64,000 nt of DNA from FEB-25 sp963822175 (GTDB lineage Bacteria > Chloroflexota > Anaerolineae > Anaerolineales > UBA4823): the NCBI GenBank assembly GCA_963822175.1, contig CAWGGJ010000009.1:1-64000 (forward strand). Reading direction: 5' to 3'. Positions 15,970 to 23,832 of the stretch are shown here, one piece after another. Made by a program: the position numbers and the translations under genes. Below the pieces are notes generated by a model. That model was not told the origin of the DNA, searched no databases, and saw only the letters and a program-made list of their open reading frames with translations. Numbering within the stretch: the first letter of the stretch is position 1; every line of letters starts with the position of its first letter.

Positions 15970-18489
15970 ATGACCACAACGACCTGTGCTCCTGCTCGCT
16001 TTTCCATCAAAACACCCACCAACCTATCGCCACGCATCCAATGGTTAAGAGATTATTATTTCGAGGGGGTTAATCGTACCTGGAACAACGAGTACACCTC
16101 ATGGACAACAGGAACACCCTGGGATTTTCAATATAACGAGTTGACCTTCTATATCGTTCCCGAAACGTATACATTCTTGCAGACCTTTCGCTCATCATTT
16201 AAACAGATGGCGCGGCCCGTTAATTTGCATCCCGATTTCTGGAAGTGGTCACTGCCGGAGCGCCGCGCCTGGTTCAACCGCGAGGTCATGGTGCATTATC
16301 TACCACGTGAAATCCTGCCTGGCGACCTATTGGCAGGCGGGCGTTTCAACATCCAGACATCCACCTGCCTGACAGAAAAAGAGACCAAGGAGCGAGACAG
16401 CCTGGTATACGGCCCCAACGGCAGCCGCGCAGCCATGCTGTGGTTTCACAACCATGGCTTTGGTAATGTTGGCGCCACCTCCGGGCACCTTATCCCTGAT
16501 TACGGTTGTATCATCCGTGAAGGGTGGAAAGCTGTTCACGCCGAGCTCGAATTCACTTATGCGGCGTTATCCCAAGGGGATAAAAACAGCAAAAAAGGCG
16601 CACAGCTACGCGCAATGATGACCGCTGCAACCATGCCGCGTGATCTAGCAATGGAATATTCCAGGGAATGCCAGGGAATGGCAGACAAGGAAAGTGATCC
16701 ACAACGGCGTAACGAACTGCTTCAAATGGCTGAGAACCTGACGCGTGTTCCATGGGAACCTGCACAGAATTTCTGGGAAGCAGTCCAATCGCTGTGGTTG
16801 ACGCACATGCTGGTGATGGCGGATGAAAATTACCCTGGCCCGGGTGACTCCTTTGGGCGGCTTGACCAGTACCTATATCCATGCTGGGAAAAATCTATTC
16901 GTGATGGAATGGATCCGGAATTTGGCAAAGAGATCCTGAAATGTTTCTGGCTGCACTGCAACACTGCATACGATGGGATGATCCGCACGGGAGGCAACCA
17001 GGGGATTACAGCAGGATATGGTCAGCTCTTCACCATCTCAGGCATGGGAGCGGGTGGGTTGGATATGTCAAATGAACTGACATACATCCTGCTCGATGTG
17101 ATTGACGAGATGTCTCCCATCCTGGAGCCAAAACCCAATGTACGCCTGCACCGCAGATCACCGGACAAGTTGCTTGACCGCGTGGTGGAGATGATCGCTT
17201 CCAGCCAGGGTTCGCCCTTCCTGCTCAACTTCGATGAACGATCGATGGCTGGTATGATGCTGCAAGCAAAGAAATCGGGGGTGACGCATCTCATCAACGA
17301 GAACAATGTATTTGATTATGCCCCGGTTGGCTGCCTGGAAAACACGATGGTTGGCAACGACCGCTCCGGCACTGTGGATGCCAACCTGAATTTGCTCAAA
17401 GCAGTGGAGCTGGCCCTGACCGGGGGCTACGACCTGATCCCGTTTACCGACCCGATGACCGGCAAGTGCGACCCTCCCACCCGCTGGGGAGCAGAGACCG
17501 GTGATGCAACTCAATTCCTAACCTGGGAGCAATTCTGGAATGCCTATACCATTCAGACCCAACACATCATCCGCCGTATTGCGGATACCTATGAGCAAAG
17601 CGAGTCCATCCGGGCACGCTTCGCACCAACGCCCTATGTTTCCTGCCTGGTCAAAGGCTGTGCCCAGAAAGGAAAGGACATAACAGAAGGGGGCGCTGAA
17701 TTGGGTTATGTTACCATCGAAGCGGTGACGTACGCCACCACGGTCGATTCTTTGCTGGCGGTGAAGTACCTGGTCTTTGATCAAAAAATCTGCTCGATGG
17801 CTGAGCTCGTCCAGGCACTCAAGGATAATTGGGTAGGACATGAAATTCTCCAGGCGCGTGCACTTCACAAAGCCCCGAAGTATGGTCGAGATGATGATCC
17901 GGCCGATGCCATGGCGCACCAGGTGATGGAATTATGGGCCGGAGAGACCTGGAAATACAAGACAAAATCCACCCAGCGCCAATTCAGACCCGGTATGTTG
18001 TCCTGGAATTACTGGGTGGCTGATTCATTCATCCTGCCGGCCAGTGCTGATGGGCGGCCACGCGGGAAATTCCTATCGAACGCATTGTGCCCATCCAACG
18101 GTGCGGATATCAATGGACCGACATCAAACGTCAACTCGGTAGGTAAAGCCCTGGGGGGTAAAGCTGCTGATGGCCGCGGAGATTGGGATGACTACCTGAA
18201 CCTTCTCCCCAATGGCGCCAGCCATACAATGACCTTCAATCCATCCATCCTGCGCGATCCAGAACATCGCCAGAAGTTCAAGGGATTCCTGAAAGGCTAT
18301 ATCGAAAATGGTGGTTCGGCTTTGCAAGTTAACCTGATCAATGCTGACCTGCTACGAGATGCCCAGGCTCACCCGGAAAACTACCGGCACCTGCTGGTGC
18401 GTGTCACCGGCTACAATGCCTACTTCACCTCCATTGGGCGTGAGCTCCAGAATGAGATCATCGCCCGTGAAAGCCACCAGATGCAATGA
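15970..18489 (+). CDS. Glycyl radical enzyme (Cys-x-Glu type, not pyruvate formate-lyase)
   Basis: This 839-residue oxygen-sensitive enzyme uses a backbone glycyl radical to form a thiyl radical that attacks the substrate. The radical glycine is Gly814 in RVTGYNAYF, near the C-terminus as expected. The thiyl cysteine is Cys455 in PVGCLE, with a Glu two residues on (Cys-x-Glu). This is the pattern of lyase, dehydratase and decarboxylase members, and not the Cys-Cys of pyruvate formate-lyase. The substrate cannot be told; an arylacetate decarboxylase-like or C-C/C-X lyase is possible. The start ATG 15970 has GGAG seven bases upstream; ATG 15964 is too close to it and the upstream TTG frame is rejected. 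Its activase gene overlaps the stop by four bases. Confidence 0.88.
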   Translation: MTTTTCAPARFSIKTPTNLSPRIQWLRDYYFEGVNRTWNNEYTSWTTGTPWDFQYNELTFYIVPETYTFLQTFRSSFKQMARPVNLHPDFWKWSLPERRAWFNREVMVHYLPREILPGDLLAGGRFNIQTSTCLTEKETKERDSLVYGPNGSRAAMLWFHNHGFGNVGATSGHLIPDYGCIIREGWKAVHAELEFTYAALSQGDKNSKKGAQLRAMMTAATMPRDLAMEYSRECQGMADKESDPQRRNELLQMAENLTRVPWEPAQNFWEAVQSLWLTHMLVMADENYPGPGDSFGRLDQYLYPCWEKSIRDGMDPEFGKEILKCFWLHCNTAYDGMIRTGGNQGITAGYGQLFTISGMGAGGLDMSNELTYILLDVIDEMSPILEPKPNVRLHRRSPDKLLDRVVEMIASSQGSPFLLNFDERSMAGMMLQAKKSGVTHLINENNVFDYAPVGCLENTMVGNDRSGTVDANLNLLKAVELALTGGYDLIPFTDPMTGKCDPPTRWGAETGDATQFLTWEQFWNAYTIQTQHIIRRIADTYEQSESIRARFAPTPYVSCLVKGCAQKGKDITEGGAELGYVTIEAVTYATTVDSLLAVKYLVFDQKICSMAELVQALKDNWVGHEILQARALHKAPKYGRDDDPADAMAHQVMELWAGETWKYKTKSTQRQFRPGMLSWNYWVADSFILPASADGRPRGKFLSNALCPSNGADINGPTSNVNSVGKALGGKAADGRGDWDDYLNLLPNGASHTMTFNPSILRDPEHRQKFKGFLKGYIENGGSALQVNLINADLLRDAQAHPENYRHLLVRVTGYNAYFTSIGRELQNEIIARESHQMQ

Positions 18490-19448
18490 CCACTGGTCGC
18501 ATCCTGCACCTACAGCGCCTCTCCACTGAAGATGGGCCAGGCATACGCACCACGGTGTTCTTCAAAGGCTGCCCGCTGCACTGCACCTGGTGCCACAACC
18601 CCGAGAGCATTTCGATACAGCTGCAAACCCAATGGTTCGCGGTACGCTGCATCGGCTGTAAGACATGCGTGGAGGCCTGCCCAAACGAATGCCTGGAAAT
18701 GACTGAGGCGGGTTTACTCATTGACCACGAACGGTGCGAGGCTTGCGGGAAATGTGTCGAGGCCTGTCCATCCGGTGCGCGCGAGAGGCTGGGAAGAACT
18801 GTAACCGTGGAAGAGGTATTGGCTGAGCTTTACAAAGATCGAGCTTTTTATGAAAAATCTGGCGGCGGTGTTACCCTGTCCGGTGGAGAGCCAACTTTTC
18901 AACCAGATTTTGCCGAAGCACTATTGCGCGGCTTGAAAGAACATGGGATTTCCACTGCCATCGATACCTGTGGCCTAACTTCAACCCATACCCTTGACAG
19001 GCTCCTACCCTATACCGACTTGATCCTCTTTGACATGAAACTACTAGACCCGGGCTTGCATGGTAAGTTCACCGGGGTTACCAACCAGAAAATCCTGGAA
19101 AACCTGGCACATATCCGGAAAATCATTCAACAGAATTCCCGGAGAATGGAATTATGGATTCGCACCCCGCTCATCCCCGGGGCTACTGCTACCGATGAGA
19201 ACCTGACTGCCATCGGGCATTATCTCGCAGATCAGATGGATGGAGTGATCTCACGCTGGGAATTATGTGCATTTAATAACCTGTGCCGCGACCAGTACAC
19301 CCGCCTTGGATTGGAATGGGAGTATGCTACTATGCAACTCATGACCGCCACCGAACTACGGCGGTGCGAACAGGTTGCTAAAGCCTCCGGAATTCTCCCG
19401 GAGCTTGTCCTGGCTACCGGTGCAACCCGGTTTGAAGAAATATTTTAG
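18486..19448 (+). CDS. Glycyl radical enzyme activase (radical SAM)
   Basis: This 320-residue activase cleaves S-adenosylmethionine and abstracts hydrogen from the glycine of the partner enzyme. The radical SAM cluster is C29-x3-C33-x2-C36 (GCPLHCTWC). Two further [4Fe-4S] sites follow (CIGCKTCVEACP and CEACGKCVEACP), as in activases of non-PFL glycyl radical enzymes. The SAM-binding SGGEPTFQ is near residue 137. The ATG overlaps the TGA of the enzyme gene (ATGA), giving coupled translation. It needs a low-potential electron donor. The flavodoxin-like gene 1.2 kb downstream is a candidate. Confidence 0.92.
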   Translation: MTTGRILHLQRLSTEDGPGIRTTVFFKGCPLHCTWCHNPESISIQLQTQWFAVRCIGCKTCVEACPNECLEMTEAGLLIDHERCEACGKCVEACPSGARERLGRTVTVEEVLAELYKDRAFYEKSGGGVTLSGGEPTFQPDFAEALLRGLKEHGISTAIDTCGLTSTHTLDRLLPYTDLILFDMKLLDPGLHGKFTGVTNQKILENLAHIRKIIQQNSRRMELWIRTPLIPGATATDENLTAIGHYLADQMDGVISRWELCAFNNLCRDQYTRLGLEWEYATMQLMTATELRRCEQVAKASGILPELVLATGATRFEEIF

Positions 19449-19457
19449 GAGAGGTCC

Positions 19458-20309
19458 ATGGAAACATCAACTCTGACCACTTTTTCCGAAATCGATATCC
19501 AGAACACTCAACCGGCCATGAAAGTCGGCCTGCTTGCCACCATCACACCTGAGGGTATGCCACACGTGACGCTAATTTCCTCCCTCATGGCGTGCAGCCC
19601 GATGCAACTATGCTTTGGCCAATTCACCGAAGGAATGTCGAAACAACACCTCCTGACCAACCCAAGAGCAGGCTTTCTCATCATGAGCCTGGATAAAAAT
19701 CTTTGGCGCGGAAAAGCCAAATTCAACCACTCCGTGCAAAGTGGAGCGGAGTACGATTATTACAATAATGTGCCCATGTTCCGCTACAACGCCTATTTCG
19801 GAGTCCATACCGTCTATTACCTCGACCTGCTCTCTCACACTGGAAAACTACCCCTGCCGATGAACAGGATCATCTTTGCGGCAGTGCAAACGATGGTGGC
19901 ACGAACATTGGGGAAGAAACAAGGAAAACAGCCTGTGCTAAACACCTGGACGCGGGCTTTCGTGAACAAAATCGACAACCTAAAATTCATTTCCTATATT
20001 GGTGCGGATGGTTACCCGGTTATCATCCCTGCCATCCAGACCCAAACCCTGGACTCACAGCATGTGCTGTTCTCAACCTCAGTCTATACAGATGAGTTAC
20101 AGGCGATCCCACCTGGAGCACCACTTGCGGTTTTCAATATGGCACTCACTATGGAGGATGTCCTGTTGCGTGGCAAATATCTCGGCCTGCATCGCATGGG
20201 TGGGGTAAGGGCTGGTGTGGTGGAAGTGGAATGGGTCTACAACCCCATGCCGCCAGTATCGGGACAGGTCTACCCACCGGTGGAGCTGAAGGCAGTCAAA
20301 GATTTCTAA
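19458..20309 (+). CDS. FMN-binding split-barrel (pyridoxamine 5'-phosphate oxidase-like) protein
   Basis: This is a 283-residue protein. The first 100 residues have the split beta-barrel pattern (KVGLLATITPEGMPHVTLIS, then LTNPRAGFLIM), and a second barrel-like half follows from about residue 170 (KFISYIGADGYPVIIPAIQ). Such proteins bind flavin and act as oxidoreductases. It starts nine bases after the activase with GGAGAGG upstream, so it belongs to the glycyl radical operon. A role in electron delivery, or in handling the substrate or product, is inference. No close named family is recognised. Confidence 0.65.
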   Translation: METSTLTTFSEIDIQNTQPAMKVGLLATITPEGMPHVTLISSLMACSPMQLCFGQFTEGMSKQHLLTNPRAGFLIMSLDKNLWRGKAKFNHSVQSGAEYDYYNNVPMFRYNAYFGVHTVYYLDLLSHTGKLPLPMNRIIFAAVQTMVARTLGKKQGKQPVLNTWTRAFVNKIDNLKFISYIGADGYPVIIPAIQTQTLDSQHVLFSTSVYTDELQAIPPGAPLAVFNMALTMEDVLLRGKYLGLHRMGGVRAGVVEVEWVYNPMPPVSGQVYPPVELKAVKDF

Positions 20310-20661
20310 ACCAACCGCCTGGTGAATGGTATTCTGAGCCTGCCTCAGCCAGAAAATATACCCTCGCCTGATCAGCCTGACGCTGAGTATGTGCATAGAC
20401 GATGTAGATTTCAAGGTAAGCTTGATACTGCCTGCCTGTCACGAGGAACTGTTCAGCGTGAACGATCAAGACAACGCATGGTTTCCAGCGAAGGGTTATC
20501 GGCCCTGAAAGTCCTTTTGAATGGCATGCATTGTTTTTCCTTTCTACAATTAAGCATCAGACCAACCAGCCGATATATTGTTAATCATCCACTTTGCTGT
20601 TATACTCGCCGCTTGTTGTGCGTAGACCCAAAATTCGAAACTGTCCCTTGGAATTACACAA
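20310..20661. other. Spacer between the glycyl radical operon and the flavodoxin gene
   Basis: The 352 bases hold no convincing gene; the open frames here are interrupted or run through the flavodoxin gene in the wrong frame. The right end carries a good sigma-70-type promoter (20578-20606). No clear terminator for the upstream operon is seen. Confidence 0.5.
20578..20606 (+). promoter_or_regulatory. Promoter of the flavodoxin-domain gene
   Basis: TTGTTA (20578-20583), a 17-base spacer and TATACT (20601-20606) lie 55 bases before the start codon. It gives the flavodoxin gene its own transcription even though it follows the glycyl radical operon on the same strand. Confidence 0.65.
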
Positions 20662-21183
20662 ATGACCCAAAAAATCCTTGTAACCTATGCCACCCGAACG
20701 GGTTGGACCCCTGGTGTGGCAGAAGCAATCGGAAAAGTTATATCAGAAGATGGCACACAGGTGGATGTGCTACCCATGCAGGAGGTGAAAGACCTCGTGG
20801 GATACCGCTCCGTGGTGGCAGGGAGTGGTATTAATGCAAGGGCATGGCTGCCACAGGCGATGGAATTCGTCCACGACCACCAGGCGGAGCTTAAGCAAGT
20901 GCCCTTTGCTGCCTTCCTTGTGTGCATGACGCTGGCCATGCGCAAAGGGGAAAATTACCGCGAGAATGTTACCACCTGGCTCGCACCCGTGAGAGCGCTG
21001 GTGAACCCGGTGAGTGAAGGGTGTTTTGCTGGTGGGCTTGACATTAGCAAAGTTCCTTCAGCCAGCGAACGACTGAAATTTCGCCTGAGCGTACTCTTCG
21101 GCGTATGGGAGGAAGGCGACCACCGGGATTGGGATGCAATTAATGAATGGGCGAGGCAACTGAAACCACTGTTCGGGGTATGA
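20662..21183 (+). CDS. Flavodoxin-domain protein (HemG-like)
   Basis: This is a 173-residue protein. Residues 5-21 (ILVTYATRTGWTPGVAE) form the phosphate-binding loop of flavodoxins (T-x-T-x-x-T pattern), followed by the alternating beta/alpha layout (VDVLPMQEVKDL, YRSVVAGSGINARAW). It resembles the flavodoxin-like proteins annotated as protoporphyrinogen oxidase HemG-type. With a glycyl radical activase next door, a role as a low-potential electron carrier is as likely as heme synthesis. No other heme gene is in the window. Confidence 0.75.
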   Translation: MTQKILVTYATRTGWTPGVAEAIGKVISEDGTQVDVLPMQEVKDLVGYRSVVAGSGINARAWLPQAMEFVHDHQAELKQVPFAAFLVCMTLAMRKGENYRENVTTWLAPVRALVNPVSEGCFAGGLDISKVPSASERLKFRLSVLFGVWEEGDHRDWDAINEWARQLKPLFGV

Positions 21184-21200
21184 CCAAAATAAACAAAACA

Positions 21201-21228
21201 GGGGAAGGCTTTACATATTGCCTTCCCC
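21201..21228 (-). terminator. Hairpin terminator between convergent genes
   Basis: A perfect stem GGGGAAGGC/GCCTTCCCC (21201-21209 with 21220-21228) with a ten-base loop sits between the stop codons of the flavodoxin and the transporter. The T-rich tract (TGTTTTGTTTATTTT) is on the minus-strand side, so it mainly serves the transporter gene. Confidence 0.7.
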
Positions 21229-21263
21229 GTAAACTGTCTAGCGGTAAATTATAAGCGGATTTA

Positions 21264-22340
21264 TTATAAGCGCGGGCTGGGGGTTTGTTTCTCATCTCCC
21301 TTGCCCGTTATTGCCTGCACTGGAATCTCGAGCGGGCGCATAGGCGGCTCACGGGTGACAAAGAAAACTGGTGCGGGTACTTCTGGCCGAGCCGTGGCTG
21401 CCGCGATCCTTTGGGCGGTTTCGGTGGTAGCAGCAGCACTCTTAGCCTTGCTAAGGTAAATAAACCAATACATTAAACCTACCATCACCACACCACCGAT
21501 GATATTCCCGATGGTCACTGGCACCAGGTTCACCAGGAAGAAGTTGTTCCAGGTAAGGTGAGGAAAATCTGCTGGTGTTTTATTGATGGCTTCGAAGAAG
21601 GCTGGAGTACCCATAGACTTGATGAAAATAGCAACGGGGATAAAGTACATATTGGCAATGCTGTGCTCAAAACCTGCAGCAACAAAAGCTGCAATAGGTG
21701 GGACAATCGCCAGGATTTTGTCTATGGTGCTGCGGGCGCTATAACACATCCAGACAGCCATGCACACCAAGGCATTGCAAAAAATCCCTAGAACCACCGC
21801 CTGGGCAAACGCCAAGCTGGTTTTCGCCTCCCCAGCGGTCAATGCCGCCAGGCCAACTGAGCCACCGCCAAAGGTATACTGGCGCGTCAGGAACATCAGG
21901 TAAGCAGTAAGCACTGCCCCAACAAAATTGCCCAGGTAAACCACACCCCAATTCCGTAACAGGGCTCCCAAAGTGATCCTCCGGTTGGCAAAGGCAATAA
22001 TGATCAGGTTGTTACCGGTGAACAGCTCTGAGCCTGAAACAACCACCAGGATCAGGCCTAAGGTAAAGGCAATACCTGCTAAAAGCCTGGCAACTCCATA
22101 GGGCAGGGCTGAGCTGCCTGCACTGACGGTGGTAGCAAAGATAGCTCCCATGGCAATGAAGGAACCCGCCAGGACAGCCAGCAGGAACATACGGACGGTG
22201 TCCAGGGTAGTTTTCTTAACCCCGGTTTCAGCAGCTTTGACTGCCATCTCAGCAGGTACCAGGGCATCAAATGATACTTCCTTGGTAGGTTGTTTGACAT
22301 CTTTGAGCGTATGTGAAGATGTAGTAAACATCGTGGTCAC
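21264..22340 (-). CDS. Formate/nitrite transporter family (FocA/NirC/HSC) channel
   Basis: This 358-residue pentameric channel passes small monovalent anions such as formate, nitrite or hydrosulfide across the inner membrane. It has the six-helix FNT fold. The helix with GSELFTGNNLI is the first signature, and GFEHSIANMYFIP carries the central pore histidine. The C-terminal 70 residues are a polar proline-rich tail longer than in FocA. The anion cannot be decided from sequence. Its closeness to a glycyl radical enzyme recalls focA-pfl, although this enzyme is not PFL. The start lies two bases from the stop of the upstream unknown gene, so the two form an operon. Confidence 0.88.
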   Translation of the reverse strand: MTTMFTTSSHTLKDVKQPTKEVSFDALVPAEMAVKAAETGVKKTTLDTVRMFLLAVLAGSFIAMGAIFATTVSAGSSALPYGVARLLAGIAFTLGLILVVVSGSELFTGNNLIIIAFANRRITLGALLRNWGVVYLGNFVGAVLTAYLMFLTRQYTFGGGSVGLAALTAGEAKTSLAFAQAVVLGIFCNALVCMAVWMCYSARSTIDKILAIVPPIAAFVAAGFEHSIANMYFIPVAIFIKSMGTPAFFEAINKTPADFPHLTWNNFFLVNLVPVTIGNIIGGVVMVGLMYWFIYLSKAKSAAATTETAQRIAAATARPEVPAPVFFVTREPPMRPLEIPVQAITGKGDEKQTPSPRL

Positions 22341-22341
22341 C

Positions 22342-22950
22342 TCATGCAGCCATGGTTATTTCGGTATGAATGGCAAAGATATGATCGTAGCGCTCGTCAA
22401 CGGGTGAAGCAACGGGCAGCTCAGGTTGAATGACTTTTAACAAGCCCTGGCACATCGCATTTAACCCAACATGTGCCAACTCGGATTGGGGAAGACCGGT
22501 TAGCCCGGCGGTCTTTTCAAATGGGCAATCACAGATGATAAAGCGTAATTCAGGACCAATCTGGTGAATGGTGAAATCAACCTTCAACGTCTCCAATATG
22601 CATTCCAAGGCACACACCCCGGGGTTGGGAATGCCGTTCAGGAATATATTATCAAGCATATATACTGCCACGGCCTGTCCCATCCCACTGCCAAAGCTTT
22701 CCATAAGGGCGTAGGCCTGAGGTTCGTCGAATCCGGTCTGGCAGAACATTGCATATTCAAGGAAAATCTCGCAAAACGAAATGGAGGTTTCTTCTCCGGC
22801 TCCGCTCAATTCTCCCCAAATTTGAAAGCCATGCAGGAGATCATCGCGGGCAAATACATCCCTTTGTCCAACTTCGTTATAGTACATATCTGAGCTTGCA
22901 ATTGGGTATCGACAGATCAATGTAGGTTTCGTTTGAATAGATGCTGACAT
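22342..22950 (-). CDS. Unknown protein with conserved-looking cysteines, FNT channel partner
   Basis: This 202-residue soluble protein has no signal or helix long enough for the membrane. The C-terminal half has cysteines in CALECILE, ICDCPFEKTAG and NAMC plus a histidine in ELAHVGLNAMC, which could form a metal or redox site. I do not recognise the family. It starts with GGAGG upstream and is translationally adjacent to the FNT channel gene. A role in channel gating or in handling the transported compound is a guess. Confidence 0.6.
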   Translation of the reverse strand: MSASIQTKPTLICRYPIASSDMYYNEVGQRDVFARDDLLHGFQIWGELSGAGEETSISFCEIFLEYAMFCQTGFDEPQAYALMESFGSGMGQAVAVYMLDNIFLNGIPNPGVCALECILETLKVDFTIHQIGPELRFIICDCPFEKTAGLTGLPQSELAHVGLNAMCQGLLKVIQPELPVASPVDERYDHIFAIHTEITMAA

Positions 22951-23139
22951 GGATACTTACCTCCGGTTGTTCGTGAGTCCTTTTCAAGATAGTGCCTGGG
23001 CAAACTTTATGGCCCAACCTGGATTGATTGCGTAATTATTCACTATCTAGTTTATACCCGAAGGAGGTCACAGCCACAAGCACCCGCTGGTTACAATGTG
23101 GTTACAACTTTTCCCCCATAAATTATTATTACTTGTCCG

Positions 23140-23832
23140 TTACTTCTCCAGACTGGCTTTTTGAGAGTTTAACATGTACCCTGCATTGGGAATGGTTTCA
23201 ATCAGCGAGGAGGCACCGGATTCTGTTTCCAGTTTGTTACGCAGACGATACACCAATTGCTTGAGCATTTCATTGGTGGCACCTTCTGGACCCCATACTC
23301 GCAGGATCAGGGTATCGTTGTTTAACACCCGATCGGGATTCTGCATCAAGGCGCGCAGCAGGCGTGTCTCCAGGCGGGTCAGACGGATTGGGGCACCAGC
23401 CCCAACACGAACTTCCCGCCTCTCTGCATCAAAGCTAAGCGAACCAGCCTGCAGCATCTCCTGTGGTTCCTTAACTGCCCGACGTAGCAAAGCCCGTATG
23501 CGAGCAATCAACTGACGGGGGCTGAACGGCTTAATGATGTATTCGTCAGCCCCAGCCTCCAAGGCAGCAATCACGTTATCGTCGGTATCCCGCACAGTGA
23601 GCATGATAATTGGCACATCCGATTCATTGCGGATGCGCGTGCAGACTTCCAACCCGTCCATACGCGGCAAGCCCCAATCAAGTACGATCAGTTCTGGGTT
23701 CTCCTTGGAGAATTGCTCCAGGGCAGTCAAGCCATCATGAGCGTTGACTACTTCAAAACCTGCCCGGCGGATGGCAAAAGCAAGCACATCAGATAAGGCT
23801 AGATCATCATCGACGACAAGTATCTTGGTCAT
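23140..23832 (-). CDS. OmpR/PhoB-type response regulator
   Basis: This 230-residue protein has a receiver domain and a winged-helix DNA-binding domain. The receiver has the acidic pair (VVDDD, residues 6-10), the phospho-acceptor aspartate in LIVLDWGLPRMDG and the lysine in IIKPFSPRQL. The effector domain (LTRLETRLLRALMQNPDRV, LKQLVYRLRNKLE) is of the OmpR type. Its ATG overlaps the TGA of the histidine kinase gene by four bases. It is transcribed away from the transporter pair, and the promoter it controls is unknown. Confidence 0.93.
   Translation of the reverse strand: MTKILVVDDDLALSDVLAFAIRRAGFEVVNAHDGLTALEQFSKENPELIVLDWGLPRMDGLEVCTRIRNESDVPIIMLTVRDTDDNVIAALEAGADEYIIKPFSPRQLIARIRALLRRAVKEPQEMLQAGSLSFDAERREVRVGAGAPIRLTRLETRLLRALMQNPDRVLNNDTLILRVWGPEGATNEMLKQLVYRLRNKLETESGASSLIETIPNAGYMLNSQKASLEK

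Noticed and set aside
16661..16682. Short direct repeat CCAGGGAATG x2
   Set aside because: Lies inside the glycyl radical enzyme frame and encodes ordinary sequence; likely chance.
20322..20834. 170-codon plus-strand frame before and into the flavodoxin gene
   Set aside because: It runs through the promoter and the true flavodoxin gene in another frame; cysteine/arginine-rich low-likelihood composition.
23028..23264. 78-codon plus-strand frame near the response regulator
   Set aside because: Mostly antisense to the response regulator end and without a start site.
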